Shown here: positions 5,927 through 11,953 of the stretch, piece after piece
Layout: every line of letters starts with the position of its first letter
Position numbering within the stretch: position 1 is the first letter of the stretch
From: Woeseiaceae bacterium
Lineage (GTDB): Bacteria > Pseudomonadota > Gammaproteobacteria > Steroidobacterales > Woeseiaceae
Direction of reading: 5' to 3'
Assembly: GCA_013138675.1 (NCBI GenBank)
Contig: WTCH01000042.1
Span: 1-11,953 of the forward strand
DNA length: 11,953 nucleotides
Made by a program: the position numbers and the translations under genes
Notes under the pieces: model-generated
Seen by the model: the letters and a program-made list of their open reading frames with translations, nothing else
Database searches by the model: none
Told to the model about the DNA's origin: nothing

Positions 5927-7259
5927 TCATGTGCCGAATTACGGCATCGCCGAATCCACGAGTACCGACGAGCATCGCGCCTGGAATCAGTTGATCCAGT
6001 TCCTGCTCCACATCCTTCTTGCCGTGCGGCCGTTCTTTTCGGATCGGCTGATGTATGGCTTCGCGCAATCTCGCCAGGTCAAATGTGAGCTCACCATTGG
6101 CGATTGTCTTGGCGACACCTTCCATGATGTTGTCCGCGGCTTCAGTCCATCCGATGTAACGCAGCATCATTTCGGCTGACAAGATCAACGATCCGGGATT
6201 GACCCGGTCTTTTCCTGCAAAGCCCGGGGCGGTTCCGTGTGTCGCTTCGAAAACCGAAATCGCATCGCCAATGTTCGCTCCCGGAGCGATACCGATCCCG
6301 CCGACCTGCGCCGCCAGCGCATCCGAAATATAGTCACCGTTGAGATTCAGCGTAGCGATGATGTCGTAGTCTTCCGGTCGCATCAGGATCTGTTGCAAGA
6401 AATTGTCGGCAATTACATCCTTGACGATGATCTCCCTGCCGGTTACCGGGTTGTTGAACGCGAGCCAGGGGCCACCATCTTTCTCCGTTGCCCCGAACTC
6501 GGTGCGTGCAACGTCATAGCCCCACTGGCAGAACGCACCCTCGGTAAACTTCATGATATTGCCCTTGTGCACGAGCGACACCGAGCCCTGGTCGCGCTCG
6601 ATGCAGTGCTGGAGAGCTTTGCGAATCAGCCTTTCGGACCCTTCGCGCGACACAGGTTTAATACCGATCCCCGAACTCGCCGGAAAACGAATCTCCGTTA
6701 CACCGAGTTCTGTCTGCAGGAAGTGAATCAGTTTCTGCACTTCCTCGGAGCCTGTCGGGAATTCAATACCTGCGTAGATATCCTCAGTGTTCTCGCGGAA
6801 TACGGTCATGTCGACGAGATCCGACTGCCTCATCGGCGTTTGCACACCGGGAAAATAACGAATAGGCCGAACGCACGCGTACAGGTCGAGAGTCTGGCGA
6901 ATGGCCACGTTGAGCGAACGAATACCGCCACCGACCGGTGTGGTCAACGGTCCCTTGATCGAGACCAGGTACTTGGCCAGAGCATGCAGGGTTTCATCAG
7001 GCAGATAATCATCATCGCCGTAAATGTCCGCGGCGGCCTGCCCTGCATACACCTGCATCCAGCGAATGGCTCGATCGTCGCCGTAGGCTCTCGCGATGGC
7101 CGCGTTGACGACATCGACCATGACAGGCGTAACATCGACGCCAATGCCATCGCCTTCGATAAAGGGAACGATCGGAAAATCCGGAACAACGAGCGTATGG
7201 TCCGTGTTAGCCCTGATGGCCGCGCCGTTGTTCGGGACCTGGATGTGGTCGTACTGCAT
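5919..7259 (-). CDS. icd: Isocitrate dehydrogenase, bacterial homodimeric type
   Basis: This enzyme oxidatively decarboxylates isocitrate to 2-oxoglutarate in the TCA cycle. The 446-aa frame aligns along its length with E. coli Icd. The substrate loop GGIRSLNVAIRQ has S115 (equivalent to regulatory phosphoserine S113), N117, R121, then R131 and R155 (RENTED), Y162, K232 and the metal aspartates D285, D309 and D313. The coenzyme loop reads HGTAPGFAGKDRVNPG: E. coli K344-Y345 is replaced by G346-F347 and Y391 by F393, while R395 is kept as R397. The usual NADP specificity is therefore not assured. The C-terminus is about 30 residues longer, ending FGDAVIRHMND. I chose the ATG at 7259. A longer frame from 7316 would run back across the promoter region and rluE. 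Its stop overlaps the next gene. Confidence 0.95.
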   Translation of the reverse strand: MQYDHIQVPNNGAAIRANTDHTLVVPDFPIVPFIEGDGIGVDVTPVMVDVVNAAIARAYGDDRAIRWMQVYAGQAAADIYGDDDYLPDETLHALAKYLVSIKGPLTTPVGGGIRSLNVAIRQTLDLYACVRPIRYFPGVQTPMRQSDLVDMTVFRENTEDIYAGIEFPTGSEEVQKLIHFLQTELGVTEIRFPASSGIGIKPVSREGSERLIRKALQHCIERDQGSVSLVHKGNIMKFTEGAFCQWGYDVARTEFGATEKDGGPWLAFNNPVTGREIIVKDVIADNFLQQILMRPEDYDIIATLNLNGDYISDALAAQVGGIGIAPGANIGDAISVFEATHGTAPGFAGKDRVNPGSLILSAEMMLRYIGWTEAADNIMEGVAKTIANGELTFDLARLREAIHQPIRKERPHGKKDVEQELDQLIPGAMLVGTRGFGDAVIRHMND

Positions 7260-7269
7260 GGTGATTACC

Positions 7270-7310
7270 GCAAAAGGCGTGCATTGTACCGATATGCCGT
7301 TGGTCCTGCT
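7270..7310 (-). promoter_or_regulatory. Candidate icd promoter
   Basis: On the minus strand TACAAT (7288–7283) is a 5/6 match to the −10 hexamer, giving a start near 7276 and a 5' leader of about 17 bases. TTGAGC lies 19 bp upstream, inside the first codons of rluE, as a weak −35. Only 34 bases separate the two divergent start codons, so the promoters must overlap the opposite genes. Confidence 0.35.
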
Positions 7311-7857
7311 CAACAAGCCCTGTGGGGTCCTTAGTCAGTTTCGCGACGACACGGGTCGTCCGACACTTGCCGACTTCGCGACCCATGAGAACGTCTACCC
7401 GGCCGGTAGGTTGGATCGGGACAGCGAGGGGTTGCTGCTCCTGACCGATGACGGTCGCCTGCAGGCGCGTATCACCGAGCCGAAGTCAAAGACCATCAAG
7501 AGCTACCGTGCGCAGGTCGAGGGCCGCGCGACAGACGCCCAACTCGCGGAGCTGATCGACGGAGTGACGTTGAAAGATGGCCCGGCACGCGCCGTGTCAG
7601 CCAGTCTTATCGAATCGCCGGAGAACCTCTGGGAGCGCGACCCGCCTATCCGCTACCGGGCCAGCATCCCGGATTCCTGGATCGAGATAAGTATTTCAGA
7701 AGGACGCAATCGCCAGGTCCGGCGCATGACCGCCGCTGTGGGTCTGCCAACGCTGCGCCTGATTCGGATCGCGGTCGGCCCATGGTCTCTCGACGAGCTT
7801 CAGCCCGGCGAGTCTCGTGAGATTTCCAACCGTGAGGCCTGGACTCAACTCGCCTGA
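7294..7857 (+). CDS. rluE: 23S rRNA pseudouridine synthase, RluE type
   Basis: RluE converts U2457 of 23S rRNA to pseudouridine in E. coli. The 187-aa protein has the RsuA/RluE-family catalytic motif GRLDRDSEGLLLLT with D41 as nucleophile, the N-terminal strand LLNKPCGVLSQF, and the C-terminal EGRNRQVRRMTAAVGLPTLR signature. RluE-type features include GVTLKDGPA, the PPIR stretch and SIPDSWIEI. There is no S4 domain, as expected for this branch. I chose the ATG at 7294 because the conserved fold begins at once. An in-frame ATG at 7258 would add 12 residues and would share the CATG tetramer with the icd start. No good ribosome site is seen for either. Divergent neighbour icd is the same as in E. 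coli. The 3' end overlaps aroG by 13 bases. Confidence 0.9.
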   Translation: MPLVLLNKPCGVLSQFRDDTGRPTLADFATHENVYPAGRLDRDSEGLLLLTDDGRLQARITEPKSKTIKSYRAQVEGRATDAQLAELIDGVTLKDGPARAVSASLIESPENLWERDPPIRYRASIPDSWIEISISEGRNRQVRRMTAAVGLPTLRLIRIAVGPWSLDELQPGESREISNREAWTQLA

Positions 7858-9200
7858 TGCAAGCCGGCAATACGCATGGCGACTTCCATCGCCTGCTCAT
7901 AATTGAGGCGCGGGTCCACTGTCGATTTGTAGGCACGAGCAAGATCACCATCCGTCAATCCGCGGGCGCCGCCCGTGCACTCGGTGACATTCTCGCCCGT
8001 TAATTCGAGGTGCACGCCGCCAAGGTAACTGCCCATCGACTTGTGCACGCGAAACGCTGACTCGAGTTCGGACACGATTTTGTCAAAGCGCCGCGTCTTG
8101 GTGCCATCTGCCGTACTTTCGGTGTTGCCGTGCATCGGATCGCAAACCCAAAGTACGGGCGAACCGGTTTCTTTGACCGCCGTGATCAAGTCCGGCAAAA
8201 ACTCCTCGATCGTTTTCGCGCCAAAGCGGTGAATTAAAGTCAAACGGCCGGGCTCATTGCTAGGGTTAAGCGCGGCAATCAGTTCCTGCAGCCATTCGGC
8301 CGTCATGCCCGGGCCGATCTTGACGCCCATCGGATTCGCAATGCCCCGAAAGTACTCAATGTGTGCGCCATCGATGGCGGCTGTGCGCATACCGATCCAG
8401 GGAAAGTGCGTCGTCAGGTTGTACCAGCGCTCACGCCGATCGAGATAACGCGTTTGCGACTGCTCGTACAGGAGGTGCAAGCCCTCGTGCGCGGCATAAA
8501 TGTCGGCGCGTTGCGTCTTATGTAGCTGTGCACCCGAAACGGTCTCGAGAAAATCCAGAGAATTAGAAATTGACTTCACGATTTCGTTGTAATCGTCCGC
8601 CATCGCCGAATGACCCACCCAGCCGAGATCCCAGTACTCAGGATGGTGAAGGTCTGCGAACCCGCCGTCGATCAGGGAGCGAACAAAGTTCAGCGTCAAT
8701 GCTGCTCGTTCATAACCACGCAAGATCATTTGAGGATCTGGAATGCGATCCTCAGCGGTAAATGGGTTGCGATTGACAAGGTCACCGCGAAAACTCGGCA
8801 ACGATATTCCATCTCGTGTTTCGGTGTCGGCCGAACGCGGCTTCGCATACTGACCGGCCATGCGCCCGACACGTACGACGGGCTTTTTGAGGCCATAGAG
8901 CATCACGAGACTCATCTGCAGCAGAATCTTGAGTTTCGCGACAATATTCTCGGATGTGCACTCGTCAAATGTCTCTGCACAATCGCCGCCCTGCAGTACA
9001 AACGCCTCTCCTCGCTGAGCCTTGGCGATGAGGTCTTTGAGCCCGTCCACTTCCCACGACGTGACAATTGGCGGCAGGCGAGAAAGATCCGAAACAGCGC
9101 GATCGAGCGCGGCCTGGTCCGGATAACTGGCCTGCTGGGCTACTGGCCGGCTTTGCCAGCTCGCCGGGTGCCAGTCGGCCTTGTCGATGGTTCTGCTCAC
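7845..9200 (-). CDS. 3-deoxy-7-phosphoheptulonate synthase, class II
   Basis: This enzyme condenses phosphoenolpyruvate and erythrose-4-phosphate to DAHP, the first step of the shikimate pathway to aromatic amino acids. The 451-aa protein matches the plant/Mycobacterium class II type, not the class I AroF/G/H enzymes of E. coli. Expected metal ligands are C74 (QGGDCAE), H357 (DPMHGNT), E399 (GVHLELTGENVTEC) and D429 (DPRLN). The substrate motif VGRMAGQYAKPRS carries R113. The start is GTG, with AGGA six bases upstream. It is transcribed away from the lysine operon and convergent with rluE, overlapping its last codons. A hairpin with a short T tract lies in the leader and may attenuate transcription. 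Product assignment is firm; feedback regulation cannot be read from sequence. Confidence 0.95.
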   Translation of the reverse strand: MSRTIDKADWHPASWQSRPVAQQASYPDQAALDRAVSDLSRLPPIVTSWEVDGLKDLIAKAQRGEAFVLQGGDCAETFDECTSENIVAKLKILLQMSLVMLYGLKKPVVRVGRMAGQYAKPRSADTETRDGISLPSFRGDLVNRNPFTAEDRIPDPQMILRGYERAALTLNFVRSLIDGGFADLHHPEYWDLGWVGHSAMADDYNEIVKSISNSLDFLETVSGAQLHKTQRADIYAAHEGLHLLYEQSQTRYLDRRERWYNLTTHFPWIGMRTAAIDGAHIEYFRGIANPMGVKIGPGMTAEWLQELIAALNPSNEPGRLTLIHRFGAKTIEEFLPDLITAVKETGSPVLWVCDPMHGNTESTADGTKTRRFDKIVSELESAFRVHKSMGSYLGGVHLELTGENVTECTGGARGLTDGDLARAYKSTVDPRLNYEQAMEVAMRIAGLHQAS

Positions 9201-9224
9201 GTCGATTCCTGCTCTCAGACATCA

Positions 9225-9245
9225 AAATGCGGGCACCTGGCCCGC
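9225..9245 (-). promoter_or_regulatory. Terminator-like hairpin in the DAHP synthase leader
   Basis: On the minus strand the stem GCGGGC/GCCCGC (9245–9240 with 9234–9229, loop CAGGT) is followed by ATTTTG and then, 8–10 bases on, the ribosome site and the GTG start. A candidate promoter upstream is TTGCAG (9286–9281), 18 bp, CATAGT (9262–9257), giving a start near 9250, so the hairpin would lie in the leader. The stem is short and there are only four T's, so this is a weak attenuator candidate. No aromatic-rich leader peptide is visible. Confidence 0.3.
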
Positions 9246-9312
9246 CGGAATCAAGAACTATGCCACGCAGCACTGTGGGGCTGCAAAAGTTTCTTGTGTA
9301 ATCAGCAGTTTA

Positions 9313-9356
9313 GGCGCGTGTGGAAAGCGCGCCGGGACATTGGCACAATGCGCGCC
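9313..9356 (+). promoter_or_regulatory. Candidate promoter with two dyads for the lysine operon
   Basis: TGGAAA (9321–9326), 17 bp, CACAAT (9344–9349) is a 4/6 and 4/6 match to a sigma-70 promoter, with a start near 9356. The dyad GGCGCG (9313–9318)/CGCGCC (9328–9333) brackets the −35. The perfect dyad CATTG-GCA-CAATG (9338–9350) covers the −10. GCGCGCC recurs at 9327–9333 and 9350–9356, 23 bp apart. Dyads placed over promoter elements look like operator sites; the regulator is unknown. Confidence 0.35.
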
Positions 9357-9362
9357 ATATCC

Positions 9363-9385
9363 CCGCCGTTCCCCCGGCGGTTTTT
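9363..9385 (+). terminator. Intrinsic-terminator hairpin in the saccharopine dehydrogenase leader
   Basis: The stem CCGCCG/CGGCGG (9363–9368 with 9375–9380) has a six-base loop and is followed by TTTTT and then GATTTT. It lies 6 bases before the ribosome site TGGAG (9392–9396) of the next gene. No plus-strand gene ends upstream, because the left neighbour is on the minus strand. A terminator here therefore can only act on the operon's own leader, which suggests attenuation. Confidence 0.5.
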
Positions 9386-9404
9386 GATTTTCTGGAGTAG
9401 TTTC

Positions 9405-10568
9405 GTGCAGAACATCCTCGTACTTGGCGCCGGCAAGATCGGCGTACTGATATCCGGCCTGCTCGCCGAAAGTGGCGACTTTAAGGTCCAACTGGCTGAC
9501 TCGAAACCGGGCGTCGCGGCCGATGTTGCCAAAGCCCATGGTAACGCCAATATTGCCGCGTTCGATCTAGATGCGAGCGACAAGGACGCCTTAACGAAAC
9601 ACGTACGCAAGCACAAACCCCTCGCGGTCGTGTCCGGCCTTCCCTACTTCTGCAATGTTCGGGTTGCCGAGGTCGCACGTGAAGAAGGCTTGCACTATTT
9701 CGACCTGACAGAAGACGTCGCGGTTACCGAAAAGGTGCGTAAGCTCGCGAAGGGATCAGACAAGGTCTTTGCACCGCAGTGCGGTCTCGCACCGGGTTTC
9801 ATCAGCATCGCCGCCAACGAACTGATTCAGCACTTCGATACGCTCAAGTCCGTGAAGCTGCGGGTCGGCGCATTGCCCCAACACCCGAATAATGTTCTTA
9901 AGTACTCGTTGACCTGGTCGACCGACGGCATCATCAATGAATACGGCAATATGTGTCAGAGTATTGTCGACGGTAAAGAGGTCGACGTGCTGCCGCTTGA
10001 AGGCCTCGAGAAAATCGAAATCGACGGCACACGCTACGAGGCGTTCAACACATCGGGCGGTCTCGGTTCGCTCGGCGAAACCTACGGCGGCGAAGTCAGC
10101 ACAATGAATTACAAGACGATTCGTTACCCGGGTCATTGCGAACAGATGCGCTTGCTCATGAACGGTCTCAAGCTCAACCACGATCGTCCGACCCTGAAAC
10201 TCATACTCGAGAATGCTGTTCCGCAGACTTTGCAGGATGTCGTCGTAATTTATGCGGCGGTTACCGGCATGCAGGACGGCGAGTTCCGCGAGGAGAACTA
10301 CGTCAACAAGATCTACCCACAGGTTGTCGCCGGCCGCTTATGGTCAGCAATTCAAATGACCACAGCAGGTGGCATCTGCAGTGTGCTCGATCTTGTGTTA
10401 TCGAGCCCAGGCAAATTTTCCGGCTTTGTCGCGCAAGAGAACTTTTGCTTGAGTGACATCATTGAAAATCGTTTTGGACAGATATACGCACACGGCGGCA
10501 CCAACCGTGAATCTGCTGAATTGGTCGCACGCGGCAAGACCGGCCATCAGCGCGCCACTGGAGAGTAA
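9405..10568 (+). CDS. Saccharopine dehydrogenase family protein (lysine catabolism)
   Basis: The likely reaction is oxidative cleavage of saccharopine to glutamate and 2-aminoadipate 6-semialdehyde. The 387-aa protein begins with a Rossmann fold: ILVLGAGKIG (G8, G10, G13), with D32 (LADSKP) at the end of the second strand, which hints at NAD over NADP. The Sacchrp_dh-type middle follows (SGLPYFCNVRVAEVAREEG, FDLTEDV, PQCGLAPGF). The C-terminal domain includes YSLTWSTDGIINEYGN and SGGLGSLGETY. The GTG start is supported by TGGAG eight bases upstream and by the Rossmann strand beginning at once. The frame stays open far upstream, but that part is antisense to the DAHP synthase gene. The next gene is an aminoadipate-semialdehyde dehydrogenase type four bases on, which supports this role over other family members such as carboxynorspermidine dehydrogenase. 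No lysine-ketoglutarate reductase domain is fused or visible. Confidence 0.85.
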   Translation: MQNILVLGAGKIGVLISGLLAESGDFKVQLADSKPGVAADVAKAHGNANIAAFDLDASDKDALTKHVRKHKPLAVVSGLPYFCNVRVAEVAREEGLHYFDLTEDVAVTEKVRKLAKGSDKVFAPQCGLAPGFISIAANELIQHFDTLKSVKLRVGALPQHPNNVLKYSLTWSTDGIINEYGNMCQSIVDGKEVDVLPLEGLEKIEIDGTRYEAFNTSGGLGSLGETYGGEVSTMNYKTIRYPGHCEQMRLLMNGLKLNHDRPTLKLILENAVPQTLQDVVVIYAAVTGMQDGEFREENYVNKIYPQVVAGRLWSAIQMTTAGGICSVLDLVLSSPGKFSGFVAQENFCLSDIIENRFGQIYAHGGTNRESAELVARGKTGHQRATGE

Positions 10569-10572
10569 GACA

Positions 10573-11953
10573 ATGAAAGCCATTCTGGACAGCCTCGGCC
10601 TCGCAGCCGTAAATCCGGGCACCTGGCACGGCGCCGAAAGTTTCGAAGACTCGTCAGCGAGCCTGATCGAGTCGGTGAATCCCGCGACCGGTGACGTTAT
10701 TGCCAGCGTGCGTTCGACGACCAGCGCCGAATACGACGCACTCATAGCAAAGGCCCAGGAATCTTTTCAGACCTGGCGGACGATCCCGGCCCCGGTCCGC
10801 GGCAACGCTGTACGATTGATTGGCGACGCGCTGCGCGACAACAAGGATGCGCTTGGCAGTCTCGTTACGCTCGAAATGGGCAAGATCAAAGCCGAAGGTG
10901 ATGGCGAGGTGCAGGAGATGATCGACATTGCCGACTTCGCGGTTGGCCAGTCGCGCATGATGTACGGCAACACGATGCACTCGGAGCGCCCGCAACATCG
11001 CATGTATGAGCAGTGGCATCCGCTCGGCATCGTCGGCACGATTTCCGCTTTCAACTTTCCTGTCGCGGTCTATTCCTGGAACGCACTGATTGCCGCAATT
11101 TGTGGCAACGTCAACGTCTGGAAACCATCACCGAAAACGGCACTCTGCGGCGTTGCCGTGCAGAAGATCGTCAACTCAGCATTGGCTGAGCTGGATCTGC
11201 CGCCGGTTTTCTTCCAGTTCAATGACGGCAGTAACGAGCTGGCACAGACGTTTGTTGATGACGCGCGCGTTAACCTGGTGTCGTTCACGGGTTCATGCGC
11301 AGTCGGCAAGAAAGTCGGCGAGCGAGTGACAACACGTATGGGCAAAGTGCTACTCGAACTCGGTGGTAACAATGCCATCATCGTCGATGAAGAAGCCAAC
11401 CTCGACCTCGCTGTTCCTGCAATCGTCTTTGGCTCGGTTGGCACCGCCGGCCAACGCTGCACGACAACGCGTCGCGTCCTTATACACAAGTCGCGCTTCG
11501 AAGAGCTCAAAAACACGCTGGTCAGAGCCTACAGCCAGGTGAAAATTGGTAACCCGATCGACAAGAACACGCTGATGGGCCCGTTGATCGACGACTCCGC
11601 CATTGCGCGAGTCGAGGCCGCCTGCGCGGCCGTCCGGGAATCCGGTGGTGAAGTGCTCTGCGGCGGCGAACGTATCGACGGCCCGGGTCACTTCATTACA
11701 CCTGCAATTGCGGTTGCGAAGAACGACTGGGATATCGTGCAGACGGAGACGTTTGGCCCGATCCTGTACCTGATCCCCTACTCGACGCTGGACGAAGCCC
11801 TCGCAATGCAAAATGGTGTCGTTCAGGGCCTGTCATCTGCGATTTTCACCGACAACCTGCAGAAGGCCGAGTATTTCCTGTCACATGCCGGATCTGACTG
11901 TGGCATCGCCAACGTCAACATCGGCACATCGGGTGCTGAAATTGGCGGCGCGT
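10573..11953 (+). CDS. amaB: L-aminoadipate-semialdehyde dehydrogenase, ALDH7/antiquitin type (3'-partial)
   Basis: ALDH7-type enzymes oxidise 2-aminoadipate 6-semialdehyde (in equilibrium with piperideine-6-carboxylate) to 2-aminoadipate with NAD+. The frame runs 460 codons and leaves the window open; about 40–50 residues are expected to be missing. Visible ALDH landmarks are N161 in SAFNFPVAVYSWN, K184 in NVWKPSPKTA, the FTGSCAVGK turn (238–246), the general base E262 in LLELGGNNA, and the nucleophile C296 in AGQRCTTTRR. SAFNFPVAVYSWN and GGNNAIIV are typical of antiquitin rather than other ALDH branches. The ATG lies four bases after the upstream stop and is preceded by GGAGAG, so the two genes form one translational unit turning saccharopine to 2-aminoadipate. 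The gene symbol rests on family resemblance. Confidence 0.9.
   Translation, partial: MKAILDSLGLAAVNPGTWHGAESFEDSSASLIESVNPATGDVIASVRSTTSAEYDALIAKAQESFQTWRTIPAPVRGNAVRLIGDALRDNKDALGSLVTLEMGKIKAEGDGEVQEMIDIADFAVGQSRMMYGNTMHSERPQHRMYEQWHPLGIVGTISAFNFPVAVYSWNALIAAICGNVNVWKPSPKTALCGVAVQKIVNSALAELDLPPVFFQFNDGSNELAQTFVDDARVNLVSFTGSCAVGKKVGERVTTRMGKVLLELGGNNAIIVDEEANLDLAVPAIVFGSVGTAGQRCTTTRRVLIHKSRFEELKNTLVRAYSQVKIGNPIDKNTLMGPLIDDSAIARVEAACAAVRESGGEVLCGGERIDGPGHFITPAIAVAKNDWDIVQTETFGPILYLIPYSTLDEALAMQNGVVQGLSSAIFTDNLQKAEYFLSHAGSDCGIANVNIGTSGAEIGGA

Noticed and set aside
6237..7334. 365-aa plus-strand open frame opposite icd
   Set aside because: It is a shadow of icd codon bias: no family signature, no ribosome site, and it runs through the icd promoter and the start of rluE.
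9302..9358. 18-codon leader peptide (MARIVPMSRRAFHTRLNC) upstream of the DAHP synthase
   Set aside because: It has only one aromatic residue and ends over 100 bases before the gene and upstream of the proposed promoter, so it does not fit translation-coupled attenuation.
8610..9404. 265-residue upstream extension of the saccharopine dehydrogenase frame
   Set aside because: It is antisense to the well-conserved DAHP synthase gene and shows no domain. The Rossmann strand and the TGGAG site place the start at 9405. An ATG at 9348 would add a 19-residue tail encoded by the hairpin.
9201..9404. Lysine riboswitch in the divergent region
   Set aside because: A terminator before a lysine gene suggested one, but the conserved lysine-aptamer core is not visible and the predicted leader is only about 50 bases, far too short.

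Overview
The window looks like a chromosomal segment of a gammaproteobacterium, probably environmental or marine. The block uvrC–pgsA–tRNA-Gly–tRNA-Cys–tRNA-Leu(UAA) has the same order as E. coli uvrC–pgsA–glyW–cysT–leuZ. The divergent rluE/icd pair is also an E. coli neighbourhood. A class II DAHP synthase and a saccharopine-route lysine catabolism pair point away from enterics; a Woeseia-like or similar lineage is a guess only. Codon use is fairly GC-rich, and five of the genes start with GTG or TTG.

Layout. (1) 1–1269 is the tRNA-proximal end of an integrative element next to the 3' end of tRNA-Leu. It holds a tyrosine recombinase with an in-frame internal deletion, two tiny ORFs chained to it by ATGA overlaps (one frame-broken, one of MORN type), and a set of short palindromes. 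(2) 1270–1445 carries tRNA-Leu and tRNA-Cys on the minus strand. (3) 1495–2706, plus strand, encodes a sialidase-fold lipoprotein with a CDCC motif. It sits between tRNA-Cys and tRNA-Gly, where E. coli has one continuous tRNA cluster. (4) 2749–7259, minus strand, is a tightly packed series: icd, then a family-5-type uracil-DNA glycosylase, uvrC, pgsA and tRNA-Gly, closed by an intrinsic terminator inside 2713–2736. (5) 7294–7857, plus strand, is rluE, divergent from icd and overlapping tail-to-tail with (6) aroG (class II DAHP synthase, 7845–9200, minus). (7) 9201–9404 is a divergent control region with paired terminator-like leader hairpins and two dyads over a promoter candidate. (8) 9405 to the window end, plus strand, is a lysine catabolism operon: a saccharopine dehydrogenase-family enzyme and an ALDH7/antiquitin-type aminoadipate-semialdehyde dehydrogenase that runs off the edge.

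How the genes fit together. The housekeeping part couples a TCA-cycle enzyme (Icd) by overlapping reading frames to base-excision and nucleotide-excision repair enzymes, then to phosphatidylglycerol synthesis and a tRNA. The right part pairs the first step of aromatic amino acid synthesis with divergent lysine degradation. The most unusual material is the split tRNA cluster with its lipoprotein insert, the decayed recombinase and its small-ORF chain, and the 9201–9404 control region. I saw no CRISPR array, no IS element and no complete defence system.
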